From: UM-FILTER-47-13 sp964445195
GTDB lineage: Bacteria; Pseudomonadota; Alphaproteobacteria; Micavibrionales; Micavibrionaceae
Length of the DNA stretch: 64,000 bases
Reading direction: 5' to 3'
Assembly: GCA_964445195.1 (NCBI GenBank)
Contig: CAYUKA010000002.1
Span: 62,001-126,000, forward strand
Shown: one piece after another, positions 17,127 to 26,521 of the stretch
Position numbering within the stretch: position 1 is the first letter of the stretch
Layout of the letters: every line of letters begins with the position of its first letter
The notes under the pieces: model-generated
Database searches by the model: none
What the model was told of the DNA's origin: nothing
The model's input: the letters and a program-made list of their open reading frames with translations, nothing else
Program-made: the position numbers and the translations under genes

Positions 17127-18186
17127 GCTGTACCGCGCACAGCTTGAAAGCGGCGCCATCCAGGCGGATGAGGCGCAGGAACGGGCGGTGCAGGCGCTGC
17201 AGCGCGTTTATGATGACTTAACGCAGGCCCGCCCGTCCGGGCTATTTCGCCGCCGCAGCAAACAACAGGTGCAGGGCCTGTATCTCTGGGGCGGTGTCGG
17301 GCGCGGCAAGTCGATGCTGATGGATATGTTTTATGACGCGCTGCCGGACGGGATATCCAAACGCCGCGTGCATTTCCATGAATTCATGATCGGTGTGCAT
17401 GAATTCCTGCACGAAGCGCGGCAGGGCAAGCAAAGCGGCAAGGCGATCCAGAACTGCGCCAGGAAAATTGCTGATGAGGCGCGGGTGCTGTGTTTTGATG
17501 AGTTTCACGTCACCGATATCGCTGATGCGATGATCCTCGGGCGGCTGTTCACCGCTCTTTTCAAACACGGTACGGTCGTGGTCGCCACCAGTAACTGGCC
17601 GCCGGACAGCCTGTATCAGGATGGTCTGCAGCGTGCCCTGTTTCTGCCCTTTATCGCACTGCTCAAAGAGCAGCTGGCGGTCTTTGAGATGACCGGTGAG
17701 ACTGACTACCGGCTGCAATGCCTGACCGATGCCGGCGTGTATTTCTCCCCGCTCGGCAGCGCGGCACGGCGGCAGGCGAATGAACTGTTTGCACGCCTGA
17801 CCGATAACGCGCCGCCCTATGAGGAAAACCTGACGGTTAAAGGCCGCTCGATCGCGGTGCCTGCGGTGGCCAAGGGCGTGGCCCGCTTTGCTTTCGCCGC
17901 GCTGTGCGAACGGCCGCTGGGGGCGGAGGATTATCTGGCTATTGCCAAAAACTACCATACTGTCTTTGTCGAGGATGTGCCGCGCCTGAAATACGACCGC
18001 CGCAACGAGGCCAAGCGCCTGATGACGCTGGTCGATGTGTTTTATGAAAACGGGGCAAAGCTGGTCGTTACCGCCGACGCGCCGCCGGAAAAGCTCTATC
18101 AGGGCCATGACCACGGCTTTGAGTTCCAGCGCACCGTCAGCCGCCTGATCGAAATGCAGGGTACGGCGTATCTGAAACCATCGTGA
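17083..18186 (+). CDS. zapE: AFG1/ZapE-family P-loop ATPase
   Basis: 367 residues from ATG 17083 (17086 is equally possible); the longer frame from 17017 lies deep in tatC. Walker A is GGVGRGKSMLMD and Walker B is LCFDEFHVTDI, with the family's RVHFHEFM segment and TSNWPPDSLYQDGLQR sensor region between. ZapE-type ATPases associate with the division ring in some proteobacteria, while the mitochondrial homologue acts in respiratory protein quality control. In many alphaproteobacteria this gene stands next to mdh; here a DUF2336 gene and two accessory genes intervene. Confidence 0.92.
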   Translation: MMPQQTPSLQKTLPELYRAQLESGAIQADEAQERAVQALQRVYDDLTQARPSGLFRRRSKQQVQGLYLWGGVGRGKSMLMDMFYDALPDGISKRRVHFHEFMIGVHEFLHEARQGKQSGKAIQNCARKIADEARVLCFDEFHVTDIADAMILGRLFTALFKHGTVVVATSNWPPDSLYQDGLQRALFLPFIALLKEQLAVFEMTGETDYRLQCLTDAGVYFSPLGSAARRQANELFARLTDNAPPYEENLTVKGRSIAVPAVAKGVARFAFAALCERPLGAEDYLAIAKNYHTVFVEDVPRLKYDRRNEAKRLMTLVDVFYENGAKLVVTADAPPEKLYQGHDHGFEFQRTVSRLIEMQGTAYLKPS

Positions 18187-18231
18187 TTTGCCCCCTGTCG
18201 CCACCGGGTGAAATGCATTATCTTTTTCTCT

Positions 18232-19530
18232 ATGAAGCGTGTTCTCGACAAGGTCGCCGGCCTGTTTTCCGGGCGCGGCAAAAGCGGGAATAAAGACCCG
18301 CAGCGCTATGAGCGCGAAAAGGATATTGCCCGTACCGGCGATCTGAAGTCCCGTGTCAGCCTGGCCGGTGACTCGCAGACCCATCAGGAGATCCTCTATT
18401 ACCTTGCCGAGCGCGATGACAGCGATGAGGTCAGGCAGGCGCTGGCCAGGAACAAGTCAACACCGCTGCAGGCCAGTCCGATCCTGGCCGGTGCCGACAA
18501 CGAAGCCGTGCGCCTGGCGCTGGCCGAACGGCTGGTGACGATGTTGCCCGAACTGAACCGGGAGCAGCAGAGCCAGGTCTATGCGTTCGTCGTGCAGGCG
18601 CTGGGAACGCTGGCGCTGGACGAGGTGCTGAAAATCCGCAAGGCGCTGTCAAGCGCGCTTTATGATTACGATATGGCGCCGCCGAAAGTGGTGAACCAGC
18701 TTGCGCAGGATGTCGAACGCACCGTGTCGGAGCCAATCCTGAAATATTGTACGGCTGTGTCGGATGACGTGCTGGTTGATATCCTGAAGGCACATCCGGC
18801 CTCCTGGGCGGTCAGCGCGATTGCCGGGCGCAGGACGGTCAGCCGGCGGATCGCGCAGGCGGTGATCGATACGCGGGACAAGCCGGGCGGTACCGTGCTG
18901 ATTAAAAATGCCGATGCCGATATTGGTGAAGATACGCTGCTGGAGATTATCGATCGGGCCAAAGAGTACCCGGAATGGCAGACCCATCTGGCCGGTCGCG
19001 CCGGTTTACCGCCGAAAATGGCGAAAAAGCTTGCTGAGTTCGCCGATCGTGCCGTTCGCGACCTGTTACTGGCCCGTCCTGACATGGAGCCGGACGCGGC
19101 GGAGGAGATTGCCGCGATTTTCAAGCGCCGGCTCGATTTCGCCGGGGAAGGGGACCAGCAGCGCCTGCAGGATGTGTCAGCGGCGCAGCGGGTGAAAAAG
19201 CTCGCCAAAGACGGGCGGCTGAACGAGGTAACGCTTGGTGATGCGCTCGGCATGCGCGACAGCGAGTTTGTCTGCGCCGCGCTGGCCCATCTGGCCGGTA
19301 CCGACCTGAAGACTGTGCAGAAAATTTTTGATATTAAGGCCCCGAAGGCGATCGTGGCGCTGAGCTGGAAGGCGAAGCTGACGATGCGTTTCGCCCTGCG
19401 CCTGCAAAAGGAGATTGCGCATATCCCGCCGCAGGAGCTGCTGTATCCGCGTGACGGCACCGATTATCCGCTGACCTATGATGAGATGATCTGGCAGCTC
19501 GATTTTTTGCTCGAAGATCGTGACGGGTAA
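18232..19530 (+). CDS. DUF2336 domain protein
   Basis: 432 residues from ATG 18232; the frame extends 24 bp upstream to 18208, but MKRVLDKVAG is the better start. The protein is alpha-helical and HEAT-like, with repeated patterns such as DDSDEVRQALARNKSTP, DNEAVRLALAERL and HLAGRAGLPPKMAKKL, which typify DUF2336 proteins of Alphaproteobacteria. No enzymatic motif was found and the role is unknown. It lies 45 bp after zapE on the same strand and ends inside a perfect 12-bp hairpin that separates it from the convergent permease gene. Confidence 0.75.
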   Translation: MKRVLDKVAGLFSGRGKSGNKDPQRYEREKDIARTGDLKSRVSLAGDSQTHQEILYYLAERDDSDEVRQALARNKSTPLQASPILAGADNEAVRLALAERLVTMLPELNREQQSQVYAFVVQALGTLALDEVLKIRKALSSALYDYDMAPPKVVNQLAQDVERTVSEPILKYCTAVSDDVLVDILKAHPASWAVSAIAGRRTVSRRIAQAVIDTRDKPGGTVLIKNADADIGEDTLLEIIDRAKEYPEWQTHLAGRAGLPPKMAKKLAEFADRAVRDLLLARPDMEPDAAEEIAAIFKRRLDFAGEGDQQRLQDVSAAQRVKKLAKDGRLNEVTLGDALGMRDSEFVCAALAHLAGTDLKTVQKIFDIKAPKAIVALSWKAKLTMRFALRLQKEIAHIPPQELLYPRDGTDYPLTYDEMIWQLDFLLEDRDG

Positions 19531-19560
19531 AGCCTGTTCTCAGCGTTTCAGGCTTTACCC
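19525..19560. terminator. Bidirectional hairpin between convergent genes
   Basis: Perfect 12-bp inverted repeat GGGTAAAGCCTG (19525-19536) / CAGGCTTTACCC (19549-19560) with a 12-nt loop. It overlaps the DUF2336 stop codon and lies 27 bp beyond the permease stop. There is no long T run, so termination may be imperfect or Rho-assisted. Confidence 0.65.
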
Positions 19561-19587
19561 GCGAGCACTGCGAACGGAGGGGGCGCG

Positions 19588-20598
19588 CTATCCGGCTGCG
19601 CGCGCTATGCCCGTCAAATGCATGCTGTTGTTACGATTGCCGAGCAGGCACAAAGCATAGTTACAGAGCCCGCATAAGATTAATGCTGATAGCGCCGCCA
19701 GCATGACCATTGGTGACATCGGTATGATGATTATGGTGCTGACCAGTTCGACCGTGATCAATGCGACGAGAACGGCGGCAATTTTCTCTTTCTTCAGATA
19801 AGAGCACAGCAAAGCCCCCAGCGGCGCGCCGATCACGACAACCGGTATGGCCGCCAGCCAGTAGTTCTGTACCGTTTCGGAAAAATCGTTCAGAACAAAA
19901 ACATGGAATGCAAAGCCAATCACCGCATTGACGGCCATCAGCACCACCGATGTCGGTGTGGAGATTTTTTCACTGATACGGAACAGCAGAACCATGACCG
20001 TGAACGTAATAATATCAATGCCGTTACCGATCAGGCCGCTCATCGTGCCGCCGATAAAGCCGGTAATAAAAAAGATCGTGGCATGGAGCCGGGTAAAATC
20101 CTGGATTTTCTCATGCCTGAATTTCAGATGTCCTACATTGATAAAGATAAGCGTGATCGCGAGGCTCGCGGCCATAATCGTGAAAGCGATTTTGACCAAC
20201 TTCGGCGCCATCAGCGGGGCGATAAAGGCTGAGCTGAGCATGATACCAATCGCGCCGCCAAGGCTGGCCCACAGAATCACTTTCTTTTGTACGGGCAGGC
20301 GCATGAAAAAGATGCACAGTGACGCCGCGGTCATGCCAACGCTCTGGATCGCCAGCGAGAATACTTTGGCTTCGTGGGGCGGCACATGCAGGATTTTTGT
20401 AAAGACCGGGAACGCGACGGCCCCGCCACCTTCACTGGTGAGACCGGCAATGATGCTGCCGAACACCATGGTCAGTGTCACTTCCCAGTTTTCACTGATG
20501 ATATTGAAAATATCCGCGCCGACTGTTACGGCGAGTACGGCATAGACAAACAGGACAATAAACGCGTTGAACTTCAAAGTATGCGGGCTATGGTTCAT
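19588..20598 (-). CDS. TauE/SafE family permease
   Basis: 336 residues with about eight hydrophobic helices. The two TauE/SafE half-repeats are recognisable: FGSIIAGLTSEGGGAVAFPV (from about residue 47) and FIGGTMSGLIGNGIDIITF (about 178-196), each with the Gly-rich start typical of the family. TauE/SafE proteins export or import sulfite, sulfoacetate or related anions; the substrate cannot be read from sequence. A GAGGAAAG Shine-Dalgarno precedes the ATG. It is convergent with the DUF2336 gene and lies 115 bp after the ankyrin/FAD gene on the same strand. Confidence 0.85.
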   Translation of the reverse strand: MNHSPHTLKFNAFIVLFVYAVLAVTVGADIFNIISENWEVTLTMVFGSIIAGLTSEGGGAVAFPVFTKILHVPPHEAKVFSLAIQSVGMTAASLCIFFMRLPVQKKVILWASLGGAIGIMLSSAFIAPLMAPKLVKIAFTIMAASLAITLIFINVGHLKFRHEKIQDFTRLHATIFFITGFIGGTMSGLIGNGIDIITFTVMVLLFRISEKISTPTSVVLMAVNAVIGFAFHVFVLNDFSETVQNYWLAAIPVVVIGAPLGALLCSYLKKEKIAAVLVALITVELVSTIIIIPMSPMVMLAALSALILCGLCNYALCLLGNRNNSMHLTGIARAAG

Positions 20599-20713
20599 GA
20601 TCTTTCCTCTTCATACATGCCGTTTCTTACTGCTTGGTTTCAGTTTCATACCGGGCCGCCGGTTATTTTGCAACGCATATATTGCGCCGCAAAAATTACC
20701 GGCTTACCGCCTC

Positions 20714-23290
20714 TTAAGCAGGACTACAGCCTGCTGCAGGCGCCGCGGATGCGGTGGCTTTTTTGTCAAGAGCCTCCCGGGACTGCTGCCAGATATGCTC
20801 TACGGTTTCACCGAAGTGGTCTTTTATGGCGACAACGCTGAACGCCGGTGGCCCCAGGCGTCCGCCTCTGCCGGGCTTTTCACCATAGCGCCGTGACCGT
20901 ACCATCGTATCGCCGGCCCGCATGGTGCCGATCGCCGTAATACAGTCGCTTTCCTGGCCGTTCTGATTGACCAGTTGTCCTGCATAGCCGACATCGATGC
21001 CCATTCGGGTCCAGTGCGGTCTTGCACAGCCGCATTGAATCAGGTTTTTCCAAAGCTCGTCCTCGGTTTTGGTATAGTCCATTTCCTGGCCGAGGCTGGA
21101 GATGACATAGTCAAAGCGGCGTGTATTGCTTACCGCGGTGCCGTCCGGTGCCAGCATTCTATAGCTGACATTGACGCCGTCTTCGGCGCCTTCCATACCG
21201 GTAATCGATCCTGTCCAGATTTGTGCCTGGCCGTTCAGCAATGTGTCGTTTACCACCTCACCGATGGCCCGCGATACGCCGATCCGGTTGACATCAATCA
21301 GGCTCTTATATTTGTGAAAACGATCGGCGATCGCTTCCAGAGAGACGCCCAATTCAGTCAAAGTTTCGATCACACGGGGCACATGGCGTTCCCATTGTGT
21401 CAGGATTTGTTCACCGTTATAGCGGTGCTGGCGTGTTAGGGCGAACCACTCGCGCCTGATCTCCCGTTCAAAGGCATCAAGAATTTCGTTTTCAGATAGA
21501 CGCCTGCGCTGAGTCTGCTGCTGTTCTTCCAGATTGCCTGCAACACGGCCAAAAGCGTCTGCTAATCTATCGCCACTCGGGCCGCCATAGGCCGGGTCTG
21601 ATGATTGTCCCTCGTCCTGTGCCAGATTGCGCAATTTCCGCAGGAGAAAATCCGGATCATCCAGAGTAACCGGGCTTGGGAAGCGGTTTTCTTCATAGGT
21701 CGGGTGAACAAGGCCATTGCGGGAGATCATGACAATGTTCCCTTCATGCCCCCGTTTCCTGAGGCTGACAACGGCGTCAAAAGCGCTCATCGACGTGCCG
21801 ATGATAAACACCGAACCGTTGCGATCCATCCCATCCATAAAGTGGCGCGCATGGTCGCCCCACTGGCTTGTCAGAACGCGGCCGTGATTCTGCACAGCGT
21901 TCAGGAAAGCCGGGCGCACGGCTGTTGTATGACCTGTGGCCAGCGCGACATGAATTGCGTCAATGCTCTCACCGTCTGCCAGTTTTACAATCGCGCCGTC
22001 CGGTTTCTCTTCAACATCGACAACCTGTGCCGTTTTTTTGACGACGCTTATGGTACCCGCGTTTCTGTTAATTTCTCTTTGCAGGCGGTCATCGAGATAT
22101 TCCTGGTAAAGGCGGCGCGGAACAGCATCCTGACGCTGACGGTAAATAGCGCGGTGTTTGTCATAGAGCCACTCCTGGAAATCGCTTGGATCATGTGCGA
22201 ACGGAGACATACGTTCGGCCTGGATGTTAATCACATGCTCGTCATTCGCCGTGCCCGGGCTATAGGCCAGGCCGGCGCTGCGGTTTTCTTCTTTCTTTTC
22301 AATCAGGACGATTTCGATTGGTTCGGACTCATCGGCGTCACGATTCTGCCTTAACAACTCAATCGCGGTCATTGTGCCGCTGAAGCCGCAGCCGACAACC
22401 ACGATTTTTCCGGTTGGCACATGGCGCCGGGCTTCTTCAATGGCCGGTTTGATAACATCGCTCACGCCGCCGTGCCGGGCATTTTTCAGCATTGTGTAAC
22501 CCCCGCCATCCCTAAATGTAAGCGCGCGGTAAAGAGCCAGCGGATTGTCTTTATAATGCTTTTTCAGGCCTTTGATAAGTGCCCTGATAACCTGTTTACT
22601 ACTCCCCTGATAGGCGGATTCGCTGAGTGGCGAATAATCTCGATCGGTTCTGTGATCCGGGTTGGCGCCCTTCTTCAGCAGGTAATTCACAACATCTAAT
22701 TTGCCGGCAACAGCGGCTTTGTAAAGCGCTGTCTCGCCATCAGCGTTCCGGACGTCAACGTCCAGTTTTCCGGATTGAAGATAGGCTTTCACTGTTTCCA
22801 GATCGCCGCTTTCCGCAGCACGCAGGTAATCCCTGGCATTGCCGGCAGCAATCTTGGCTTCCACGATTTCTCCAGCAAGCTGCGCAGCCAGGGATGACAT
22901 TTCGACGCGTCTTAATTCGGCAATCAGGCTCCATCTTTTATCAAGTGCTATCAAAGCATCGGTATAGGTACCGGGGCTGTCCTGGTATTTTTGTTTTGCG
23001 GCGCTGATCATCTGCGAGATCAGGTCTTCCCGTCCCGTTTCGATTAAGGCCGGCAGGACATCATACGGCGTCTCTGTGTTGCCGTTGGCGATATCAACAA
23101 GATCCGGCATTTTATCAGCACTGATATCAGCGCTGATAAGGGCACCGGCGGCACGATTGATAGCGGATTCGAGCACAGCTCTGGCCTCAAGATCAATGCC
23201 ACCTTTACCGTCGGCCCAGAGCCGTTTCATCTCTTCGACATCGCATCGTTCGGCGGCAAGAATAAAGTCGCGGTCTTGGTCTGTTGTCAT
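20714..23290 (-). CDS. Ankyrin-repeat / FAD-NAD(P)-binding fusion protein
   Basis: 858 residues from ATG 23290, placed by a GAGGAGGG ribosome site; the frame could extend to 23311. Residues 1-150 are helical. Ankyrin repeats follow at about 155-250 (DGETALYKAAVAGKLDVVNYLLKKGA). A dinucleotide-binding domain then begins with VVVGCGFSGTMTAIELL (about 294), with later LATGHTT and VFIIGTSMSAFDAV motifs. This layout matches the FAD/NAD(P)-binding (NAD_binding_9-like) family. It could be a flavin monooxygenase-like or redox protein; no substrate is inferable. Joining ankyrin repeats to this enzyme class is uncommon and suggests a protein-protein targeting role. Confidence 0.75.
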   Translation of the reverse strand: MTTDQDRDFILAAERCDVEEMKRLWADGKGGIDLEARAVLESAINRAAGALISADISADKMPDLVDIANGNTETPYDVLPALIETGREDLISQMISAAKQKYQDSPGTYTDALIALDKRWSLIAELRRVEMSSLAAQLAGEIVEAKIAAGNARDYLRAAESGDLETVKAYLQSGKLDVDVRNADGETALYKAAVAGKLDVVNYLLKKGANPDHRTDRDYSPLSESAYQGSSKQVIRALIKGLKKHYKDNPLALYRALTFRDGGGYTMLKNARHGGVSDVIKPAIEEARRHVPTGKIVVVGCGFSGTMTAIELLRQNRDADESEPIEIVLIEKKEENRSAGLAYSPGTANDEHVINIQAERMSPFAHDPSDFQEWLYDKHRAIYRQRQDAVPRRLYQEYLDDRLQREINRNAGTISVVKKTAQVVDVEEKPDGAIVKLADGESIDAIHVALATGHTTAVRPAFLNAVQNHGRVLTSQWGDHARHFMDGMDRNGSVFIIGTSMSAFDAVVSLRKRGHEGNIVMISRNGLVHPTYEENRFPSPVTLDDPDFLLRKLRNLAQDEGQSSDPAYGGPSGDRLADAFGRVAGNLEEQQQTQRRRLSENEILDAFEREIRREWFALTRQHRYNGEQILTQWERHVPRVIETLTELGVSLEAIADRFHKYKSLIDVNRIGVSRAIGEVVNDTLLNGQAQIWTGSITGMEGAEDGVNVSYRMLAPDGTAVSNTRRFDYVISSLGQEMDYTKTEDELWKNLIQCGCARPHWTRMGIDVGYAGQLVNQNGQESDCITAIGTMRAGDTMVRSRRYGEKPGRGGRLGPPAFSVVAIKDHFGETVEHIWQQSREALDKKATASAAPAAGCSPA

Positions 23291-23496
23291 ATTGTTCACC
23301 CTCCTCAGCAAATATCAAATGACATTGGCTGATTAACATAATAAAAAATTATATGTCAATAAATTTCGGGCCTGTTTTTCATTTTTTTGTTCATATTTTG
23401 CGCGGTACGAAATGAAGTCCAGCCTTGCTCTTTGGCAGTTTGCCGCGTATTTTTGTTGCAGATGCTAAAATATGCAACAAATTTGAGAGGCTTATC

Positions 23497-24492
23497 ATGA
23501 AACAACCTGTTCGTATTGCCGTTACCGGAGCGGCCGGCCAGATCGGCTATGCGCTGTTATTCCGCATCGCCAGCGGCGCGATGCTGGGGCCGGATCAGCC
23601 GGTAATCCTGCATTTGCTTGAAATCACCCCGGCACTGGGGGCGCTGCAGGGTGTGGTGATGGAACTGAATGACGGCGCGTTCCCGCTGCTGCACGGCATT
23701 GTTGCGACCGATGATGTTAACGTTGCTTTCAGGGATGTTGACTATGCGTTGCTGGTTGGCGCGATGCCGCGCAAGGACGGGATGGAGCGCAGCGACCTGC
23801 TGGAAGCCAATGGCGGCATTTTCGGGCCGCAGGGCCGGGCGCTGAACGACCAGGCCAGCCGTGACGTCAGGGTGCTGGTGGTCGGGAATCCGGCGAACAC
23901 CAATGCCCTGATCGCCCAGCAAAACGCGCCGGACCTTGATCCGTCATGCTTTACCGCGATGGTCCGGCTCGACCATAACCGGGCGCTTTCGCAATTGGCT
24001 GAAAAGACGGAAGTCCATGTGACCGATATCCGTAAGGCGATTATCTGGGGCAATCACAGCGCCACGCAATATCCCGACCTGCATCATACGATTGTAAGGG
24101 GCGAGGCGGCGCTTTCGCTGGTGCCGCAGGACTGGTACGAAAACAACTTTATCCCCGAGGTGCAGCAGCGCGGCGCGGCGATTATCAAGGCGCGCGGCGC
24201 GTCTTCGGCGGCATCCGCAGCCGCGGCGGCAATCGACCATATGCGCGACTGGGCACTGGGCACGCCGGAGGGGGACTGGGTGTCGATGGCGGTGCCGTCG
24301 GACGGTTCTTACGGTATCGCGCCGGGCGTGATTTACGGTTTCCCGGTAACCTGCCAGGGTGGGCGCTATGAGATTGTGCAGGGGCTGGAGATTAACGACT
24401 TTAGCCGGGCCCGCATGGATGCCACCGACGCCGAGTTGCGCGAGGAGCGTGCGGCGGTTGAAAAGCTGTTCGCCACGAAAGCGGCAGCTTAA
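23497..24492 (+). CDS. mdh: Malate dehydrogenase (NAD-dependent)
   Basis: 331 residues from ATG 23497, preceded by GAGAGG. It interconverts malate and oxaloacetate in the TCA cycle. Seen: the Rossmann loop TGAAGQIGYALL, VGAMPRKDGMER with the mobile-loop Arg residues, VVGNPANTNAL, and WGNHSATQYPD with the catalytic His. These features place it in the cytosolic/Thermus-type MDH subfamily rather than the LDH-like type common in Alphaproteobacteria (which begins with a GSGxIGG loop). It heads the TCA block, but sucC lies 6.3 kb further on. Confidence 0.93.
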   Translation: MKQPVRIAVTGAAGQIGYALLFRIASGAMLGPDQPVILHLLEITPALGALQGVVMELNDGAFPLLHGIVATDDVNVAFRDVDYALLVGAMPRKDGMERSDLLEANGGIFGPQGRALNDQASRDVRVLVVGNPANTNALIAQQNAPDLDPSCFTAMVRLDHNRALSQLAEKTEVHVTDIRKAIIWGNHSATQYPDLHHTIVRGEAALSLVPQDWYENNFIPEVQQRGAAIIKARGASSAASAAAAAIDHMRDWALGTPEGDWVSMAVPSDGSYGIAPGVIYGFPVTCQGGRYEIVQGLEINDFSRARMDATDAELREERAAVEKLFATKAAA

Positions 24493-24577
24493 ACGGTGGT
24501 GATCCTACCGAAAGCGCCTACATTCCCGTTCTTTTGAACGCGAAAACAGTATACGCTGTTAACCCGGTCTGTAAAAT

Positions 24578-25159
24578 TTAATGTTCTGGATCAAAGGTTT
24601 TGCGGCTGATCTTATCGTTCAGGCTGTTATTAGTCATGTTCTGACGATGCAAGATGGCCAATGCCGCGTCTTTTAGTGCTTTAATGCCCGCATTATGATG
24701 GCACAACTCTTCCAGAACAAAGCTGTAATAACCAGAGTCAATTGCCTCATAAGCGCTCGCCAAAACGCAATCATTGATATCAAAACCAACAAAATGAGTT
24801 TCTTCAATGCCGTTTTCTTTCAAAAACGCATGTAATGCCTGCGGATCGGGGCCTTTAAAGCAGGATCTGGCCGTTTTTGTGACACGAAAAGTACTGCCTT
24901 TGAACGGTTCCAGCGCTTTTAAAACTGTCTGGCAGGTTTTGCCCGTTTCCGCCTCTGTAAATGTCAAACCATGCTGTTTGAAAAACATCGTTGATGGCGG
25001 TGCATGATATTCCGCCAGTACATAGGCATCGTAAGGTATTGTTTCGACATAGCGGACAATGTGCTTTGTGATAGCGGGAGGGATGTCGCCTGTTAATGTC
25101 AGGGGCTGTACATCAATGATAAATAGCGCTTTTTTCTCTGCCGCATCGGGGATAATCAT
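24578..25159 (-). CDS. Isochorismatase-like cysteine hydrolase
   Basis: 193 residues. The isochorismatase-superfamily triad is visible: Asp in LFIIDVQ (about residue 16), Lys in VTKTARSCF (about 94) and Cys in GFDINDCVLASA (about 130). Family members hydrolyse isochorismate, nicotinamide, N-carbamoyl compounds and others. The lid differs from nicotinamidases, since no clear metal-binding His cluster appears after the Asp, so I leave the substrate open. It is an isolated minus-strand gene between mdh and the wall-hydrolase operon, with GGAGAT before the ATG. Confidence 0.8.
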   Translation of the reverse strand: MIIPDAAEKKALFIIDVQPLTLTGDIPPAITKHIVRYVETIPYDAYVLAEYHAPPSTMFFKQHGLTFTEAETGKTCQTVLKALEPFKGSTFRVTKTARSCFKGPDPQALHAFLKENGIEETHFVGFDINDCVLASAYEAIDSGYYSFVLEELCHHNAGIKALKDAALAILHRQNMTNNSLNDKISRKTFDPEH

Positions 25160-25339
25160 TTCAAAATCTCCAATTTTAATCCGGTCACAATAGGGTATAA
25201 AGCTAAGTTATATCCTGTCTTTCGTCGGACGGCCAGAGACTGCGGCGCATCACTTTTTATGCCTTGTTTGTTCAGACCCTTCTTTGTCTATGTTCGTGGA
25301 TATGAAGTGACGTAAGGAGAGAAAAGGACCGGCAGCATT

Positions 25340-26425
25340 TTAGGTTGGTGTGGGTAGTGTTGCAGCCGGGGTACGGTCGGCGATGGTTGTCTGATCTGCA
25401 TCGGCCGTAACGGTTGTCTGCATACCGTCAGCGGCCGGTTGGTCTGCCGTTGCGTCACTGGCGTCGGCTTCCATCGTTTCTTCGGTTTCCGGGGCGGCAT
25501 CCGGCGTCGGAGCAGCGCGCTGCTCGTAATCCACTTCGGCCAGTTGGACCACATCGACGCCGTAAAGCTCGAAGCCACGATCACGGGCGTAATCAAGCCA
25601 GTCTTCCAGCGGCATGATATGGGCGCCGTCGCGGCCTGAAGCGCTCTCGGCAAACATTAATGTACCGCTTTCCGTATCACGGTAAACGATACCAATATGA
25701 TCGATGCCCATTGCCCGCCCGGCATCCCAGCCACGATCGCCGGAATCGATGCCGATGACCATGCCGGCGCGCATATTATCCATCGTGATATCATTATCGC
25801 GTAAAATACCGGCCTCACGCCCCAGATTCTGGACTTGGTATTCAGAGGAGGTATTAACGGCGTTCAGGACTTTATCGTTGAACCGGGCGGTGATATCGAC
25901 ATCCGAAGCTTCAATCGTCACGCCATCGCGCATACCGCCCATGGCGGTGCGGATCGCTTGCTTAACGAAACCGCTACAATCAATGGCGTTGCCGCTTTTA
26001 CCGCCAAACTTGTAATCAACACCGCGGTCAACGGCGCCCTCGGCGTAATGTTCGATGCCGATACTGACGGCGGTGCGCACGGCGGCGTCAACCATGGCCT
26101 CTGCACTATCCGGATCAGCCATCAGGTCCTGAGCGGTGGTAAAGTTCAGATCGGCATGGTTGAGGCGGAAATCCTCAGGCAGTGAGCGCTGAAAGGTCGG
26201 GTGATTGACCATTTCATCAAAGCTCATACCTGAAAGATTGCTCATGCTGCCGGAGAGCAGCCCATTCAGATTGCCATGACCCAGCAACGCCTGAAAAATA
26301 GCGGCAATGAGTTCGAAGAGTCCTTCCAGGCTGTTCTGTTGCATGGTCTGATCAGCCATGGTGAACAAAGAGAGCGCATCGCGCTCCTGTCCCGTTGTTA
26401 TAGCCGGAGGTGGCCTTTCAGCCAT
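25340..26425 (-). CDS. NlpC/P60-type peptidase without a signal peptide
   Basis: 361 residues. The central domain (about 115-285) has the NlpC/P60 pattern: YKFGGKSGNAIDCSGFV with the catalytic Cys, then MGIDHIGIVYRD with the His. These enzymes cut peptide stems of peptidoglycan. The N-terminal 90 residues are helical and include a hydrophobic stretch (FELIAAIFQALLG), but there is no Sec signal or lipobox. The last 70 residues are an Ala/Thr/Asp/Pro-rich tail. It is the third gene after the coiled-coil and transglycosylase genes, which end in similar low-complexity tails, so the three products may share an export route. Confidence 0.78.
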   Translation of the reverse strand: MAERPPPAITTGQERDALSLFTMADQTMQQNSLEGLFELIAAIFQALLGHGNLNGLLSGSMSNLSGMSFDEMVNHPTFQRSLPEDFRLNHADLNFTTAQDLMADPDSAEAMVDAAVRTAVSIGIEHYAEGAVDRGVDYKFGGKSGNAIDCSGFVKQAIRTAMGGMRDGVTIEASDVDITARFNDKVLNAVNTSSEYQVQNLGREAGILRDNDITMDNMRAGMVIGIDSGDRGWDAGRAMGIDHIGIVYRDTESGTLMFAESASGRDGAHIMPLEDWLDYARDRGFELYGVDVVQLAEVDYEQRAAPTPDAAPETEETMEADASDATADQPAADGMQTTVTADADQTTIADRTPAATLPTPT

Positions 26426-26521
26426 GAATCACACCCTTATATGTTCACGTTTCTATTTGTTTTTTATTTTCAACTATTTTACCAAAAACGGCTTACAGGG
26501 CGCAAATTTCAGCGAAAAAAC

